From Acidimicrobium sp. UBA3029 (GTDB lineage: Bacteria; Actinomycetota; Acidimicrobiia; Acidimicrobiales; Ilumatobacteraceae), in NCBI GenBank assembly GCA_002367695.1, contig DFDK01000070.1, positions 7,108 to 15,047 of the forward strand: a stretch of 7,940 nucleotides of DNA. Reading direction: 5' to 3'. The first letter of the stretch is position 1. Every line of letters begins with the position of its first letter. A program made the translations under genes and the position numbers. Shown here piece by piece: positions 5,938 to 7,940 of this stretch. The notes under the pieces were generated by a model, which saw only the letters and a list, made by a program, of their open reading frames with translations, did not search any database and was not told the origin of the DNA.

Positions 5938-7144
5938 CACTTCTCCAGATCCACACACTCATACTGATCCCCGAAATCACACCAATAATTCCACCATATC
6001 CAAGCGACCACTGCACACTCACGGCATCCGCCACCCAACCGGTAATCGGCCCGCCAATCGGTGTTGAGCCCAAAAATGCAACCGCACTGAGTGCGAGCAT
6101 TCGCCCTCGCATGTCGGGCGGCGATTCATACTGAATGATCGAGTTTGCAGCTGAAATCATTGCGGCACCGCCGCAACCAAGTGGAATTGCCCACACAAAC
6201 GCGACCCAAATATTTGGTGACCACGCCATTCCGATGTTCGCGACAGCCAACAACATCACATTCGTTGCTACCCACTTGTAGGTGACTTGATGCAACCGCG
6301 CTGTCAGCAATGCACCAATCAAGCTTCCGATGCTGGTAACTGCCAATACCCAGCCGTAAAACTTCGGATCACCCCACTCGGTGTCGGCAAGTTTTGGCAG
6401 TGACACGCCATAATTGAAAGCAAAGGTGCTCACTACCGTAAACACGATGAACAAAACGAGCAAACGTTCATTTTGTCGGACAAATCGCAATCCATCTCGA
6501 ACCGGCGTGCCACCCACAGGTCGTAGCGGTGGCAAAAACATTTCCGATTTGCGCAATCCGATAACTCCGTACAACATCGTTGCATATGAAACACCGTTAA
6601 TAATAAACAACCAGCCTGTGCCTAATGGACCAACCAGGGCTGCCGCAAGGGCCGGGCCAAAAATGCGCGAGCCCGTCATCACAGCAGTGTTTAGACTCAT
6701 TGCGTTTGACATGTCTTGTTCCGGCACAAGTTCGGTCACGAGTCCGCGTCGTGCAGGGTTGTCAATCGCACCGATAACACCAAGTGTCCCGGTGAGCACA
6801 AAGACAATCGGTACGTTGATAATTCCCGTGAGGTCGCAGATTCCGAGCGTAATCGCCTGCATAGCGAGCAGAGACTGAGTAATGGTCGTAGTTCGCTGTC
6901 GGTTATACCTATCTGAAAGTGCGCCCGCCCACGCCCCAAATAACAGCATCGGCAAAAACTGCAATGCAGCATTAATGCCGAGGGCTACCGCACTTCCTGT
7001 AAGTCGGTAAAGCAAAAACGATGTTGCGGTCAGTTGCAACCACGAACCAATGCTGGAGAGAAGCAAACCAGCAAAAAATAAACGTGCGTTGAAACTTTTC
7101 AACGAGCGAAACATGCCACCATTTTTGGTCGGCTGCTCAGTCAT
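5921..7144 (-). CDS. MFS exporter of the MFS_3 / EntS-like (DHA3) group
   Basis: A 407-residue inner-membrane major facilitator protein, probably a proton-driven exporter; the substrate is unknown. Hydrophobic segments fit a 12-helix layout: the first near 22-46, more to about 195, a polar central loop at roughly 198-227, then a second set to about 400. MFS motif A appears between helices 2 and 3 as GAWAGALSDRYNRQR (70-84). Other MFS_3 hallmarks are IDNPARRGLVTELVP (127-141), SRIFGPALAAALVG (159-172), FYGWVLAVTSIGSLIGA (262-278) and MRGRMLAL (345-352). I chose the ATG at 7142-7144, which overlaps the lepA stop by 8 nt; an in-frame ATG at 7169-7171 adds nine residues, and neither has a good Shine-Dalgarno. 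Its place between lepA and phr is not part of the classic cluster and gives no firm hint of substrate. Relatives include siderophore and multidrug exporters, so a drug-resistance label would go too far. Confidence 0.88.
   Translation of the reverse strand: MTEQPTKNGGMFRSLKSFNARLFFAGLLLSSIGSWLQLTATSFLLYRLTGSAVALGINAALQFLPMLLFGAWAGALSDRYNRQRTTTITQSLLAMQAITLGICDLTGIINVPIVFVLTGTLGVIGAIDNPARRGLVTELVPEQDMSNAMSLNTAVMTGSRIFGPALAAALVGPLGTGWLFIINGVSYATMLYGVIGLRKSEMFLPPLRPVGGTPVRDGLRFVRQNERLLVLFIVFTVVSTFAFNYGVSLPKLADTEWGDPKFYGWVLAVTSIGSLIGALLTARLHQVTYKWVATNVMLLAVANIGMAWSPNIWVAFVWAIPLGCGGAAMISAANSIIQYESPPDMRGRMLALSAVAFLGSTPIGGPITGWVADAVSVQWSLGYGGIIGVISGISMSVWIWRSGVDKK
5943..5946 (-). promoter_or_regulatory. 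Shine-Dalgarno site for phr
   Basis: The minus strand reads CTGGAGAAGTGGTG; GGAG lies five bases before the second of two adjacent GTG codons. This favours the phr start at 5937 over GTG at 5940 (spacing only two) and over 5958. Confidence 0.45.
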
Positions 7145-7940
7145 CGAGTTTGAGTGCCGAAATGAATACATCGCCTGGCACTTCTACGCGGCCAATTGAT
7201 TTCATTTTCTTCTTTCCTTCTTTTTGCTTTTCAAGCAGCTTGCGTTTTCTAGAAATATCGCCGCCATAACACTTCGCCAAAACATCCTTGCGCTTTGCCT
7301 TCACTGTCTCACGGGCAATAATGCGCCCACCGATCGCAGCCTGAATTGGAACATCAAACATTTGTCGCGGAATGAGCTCACGCAACTTTGCACACATTCG
7401 ATTGCCATAGTCGTACGCCTTGTCGCGGTGCACGATTGTAGAAAACGCATCAGCCGGCAGTGCATTTAACAAAATATCTACACGCACTAAATCGGATGCT
7501 CGGTAACCAGCCAACTCATAGTCCAAACTTGCATAACCTTGTGAGCGGCTCTTGAGTTGGTCAAAGAAATCGACAACTACTTCTGCAAGCGGCATCGTGT
7601 ACTGCATGTCAACGCGCTCCGGAGACAGATATTCGAGTTTGATTAACTCGCCGCGACGCTCCTGGCAGAGTTCCATCAGAGAACCGGTGTAATCCTTTGG
7701 CGTAATAATGCTGACTCGGAAAAACGGTTCTTCGATTGAACCTATATATACAGTCGCCGGCAAGTCTGCCGGGTTGTCGACCTTCACCTTTTCGCCATTT
7801 GTTTTAATGACCATGTATTCCACCGATGGCGCAGTTGCAATCAGCGCGAGATTGAATTCGCGCTCCAAACGCTCTTTCACGATCTCCATGTGCAATAGAC
7901 CCAGAAATCCGCATCGAAAACCAAACCCAAGCGCACCCGA
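7137..7940 (-). CDS. lepA: Elongation factor 4 (LepA), C-terminal part; 5' end beyond the window
   Basis: The reading frame is open to the right edge, so only the last 267 residues of a roughly 600-residue GTPase are present. LepA binds the ribosome and has been linked to back-translocation, rescue of stalled ribosomes and 30S maturation. The visible part opens with the highly conserved ALGFGFRCGFLGLLHMEI (residues 3-20 of the fragment), the core of the domain after the GTPase and beta-barrel domains. It continues through an EF-G domain V-like segment (EEPFFRVSIITPKDYTGSL) into the LepA-specific C-terminal domain, with IGGRIIARETVKAKRKDVL, CYGGDISRKRKLLEKQKEG and the end SIGRVEVPGDVFISALKLDD. 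A TTG at 7893-7895 could look like a start, but conserved LepA sequence runs past it to the edge, so it is internal. The G domain cannot be judged. The stop overlaps the MFS start by 8 nt. Confidence 0.97.
   Translation of the reverse strand, partial: SGALGFGFRCGFLGLLHMEIVKERLEREFNLALIATAPSVEYMVIKTNGEKVKVDNPADLPATVYIGSIEEPFFRVSIITPKDYTGSLMELCQERRGELIKLEYLSPERVDMQYTMPLAEVVVDFFDQLKSRSQGYASLDYELAGYRASDLVRVDILLNALPADAFSTIVHRDKAYDYGNRMCAKLRELIPRQMFDVPIQAAIGGRIIARETVKAKRKDVLAKCYGGDISRKRKLLEKQKEGKKKMKSIGRVEVPGDVFISALKLDD

Noticed and set aside
5444..6067. Plus-strand open frames, of which this 207-codon one is the longest
   Set aside because: They lie opposite well-supported minus-strand genes, have low-complexity or unfamiliar translations and no recognisable domain. 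They are shadows.
7137..7895. A separate 252-residue protein starting at the TTG at 7895
   Set aside because: The conserved LepA run GFRCGFLGLLHME continues through this codon to the window edge, so it is the tail of a full lepA.

Overview
The window looks like a conserved housekeeping locus from an actinobacterium of middling G+C (near half by eye, not calculated). All eight protein genes and one tRNA are on the minus strand, so transcription runs from the right edge to the left. The best clue to the phylum is a close BldD homologue that keeps the cyclic-di-GMP signature RXD-X8-RXXD; BldD is an actinobacterial developmental regulator. The moderate G+C fits a lineage such as the Acidimicrobiia better than Streptomyces, but the class is a guess.

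Layout in transcription order: lepA (3' two-fifths only, 7940 to 7137); an MFS_3-type drug or metabolite exporter (7144 to 5921); a class I DNA photolyase, phr (5937 to 4579); the heat-shock repressor hrcA (4539 to 3541); dnaJ (3535 to 2387); the 16S rRNA m3U1498 methyltransferase rsmE (2390 to 1701); a bldD-like regulator (1704 to 1180); hemW (1190 to 102); and tRNA-Val(GAC) (76 to 3). Neighbouring genes overlap by 4 to 17 nt or lie no more than 39 nt apart. No noncoding stretch exceeds about 40 nt, so a single long operon is the simplest reading. Any main promoter for it would lie beyond the right edge.

The core recalls the classic Gram-positive cluster lepA-hemW-hrcA-(grpE-dnaK)-dnaJ-(prmA)-rsmE, with changes. 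The MFS gene and phr sit between lepA and hrcA, hemW has moved to the far end, grpE, dnaK and prmA are absent, and a bldD-like gene sits between rsmE and hemW. The locus thus joins ribosome and translation quality (LepA, RsmE, tRNA), protein folding (HrcA, DnaJ), light-driven DNA repair and haem handling.

I see no mobile element, CRISPR array, phage gene or defence system, and I do not think the window holds a wholly new system. The points most worth a second look are the tRNA-Val with C instead of U at position 33, the bldD-like gene in a heat-shock/translation operon, a photolyase apparently lacking the outermost tryptophan of the usual electron-transfer triad, and the lack of a CIRCE operator before hrcA.
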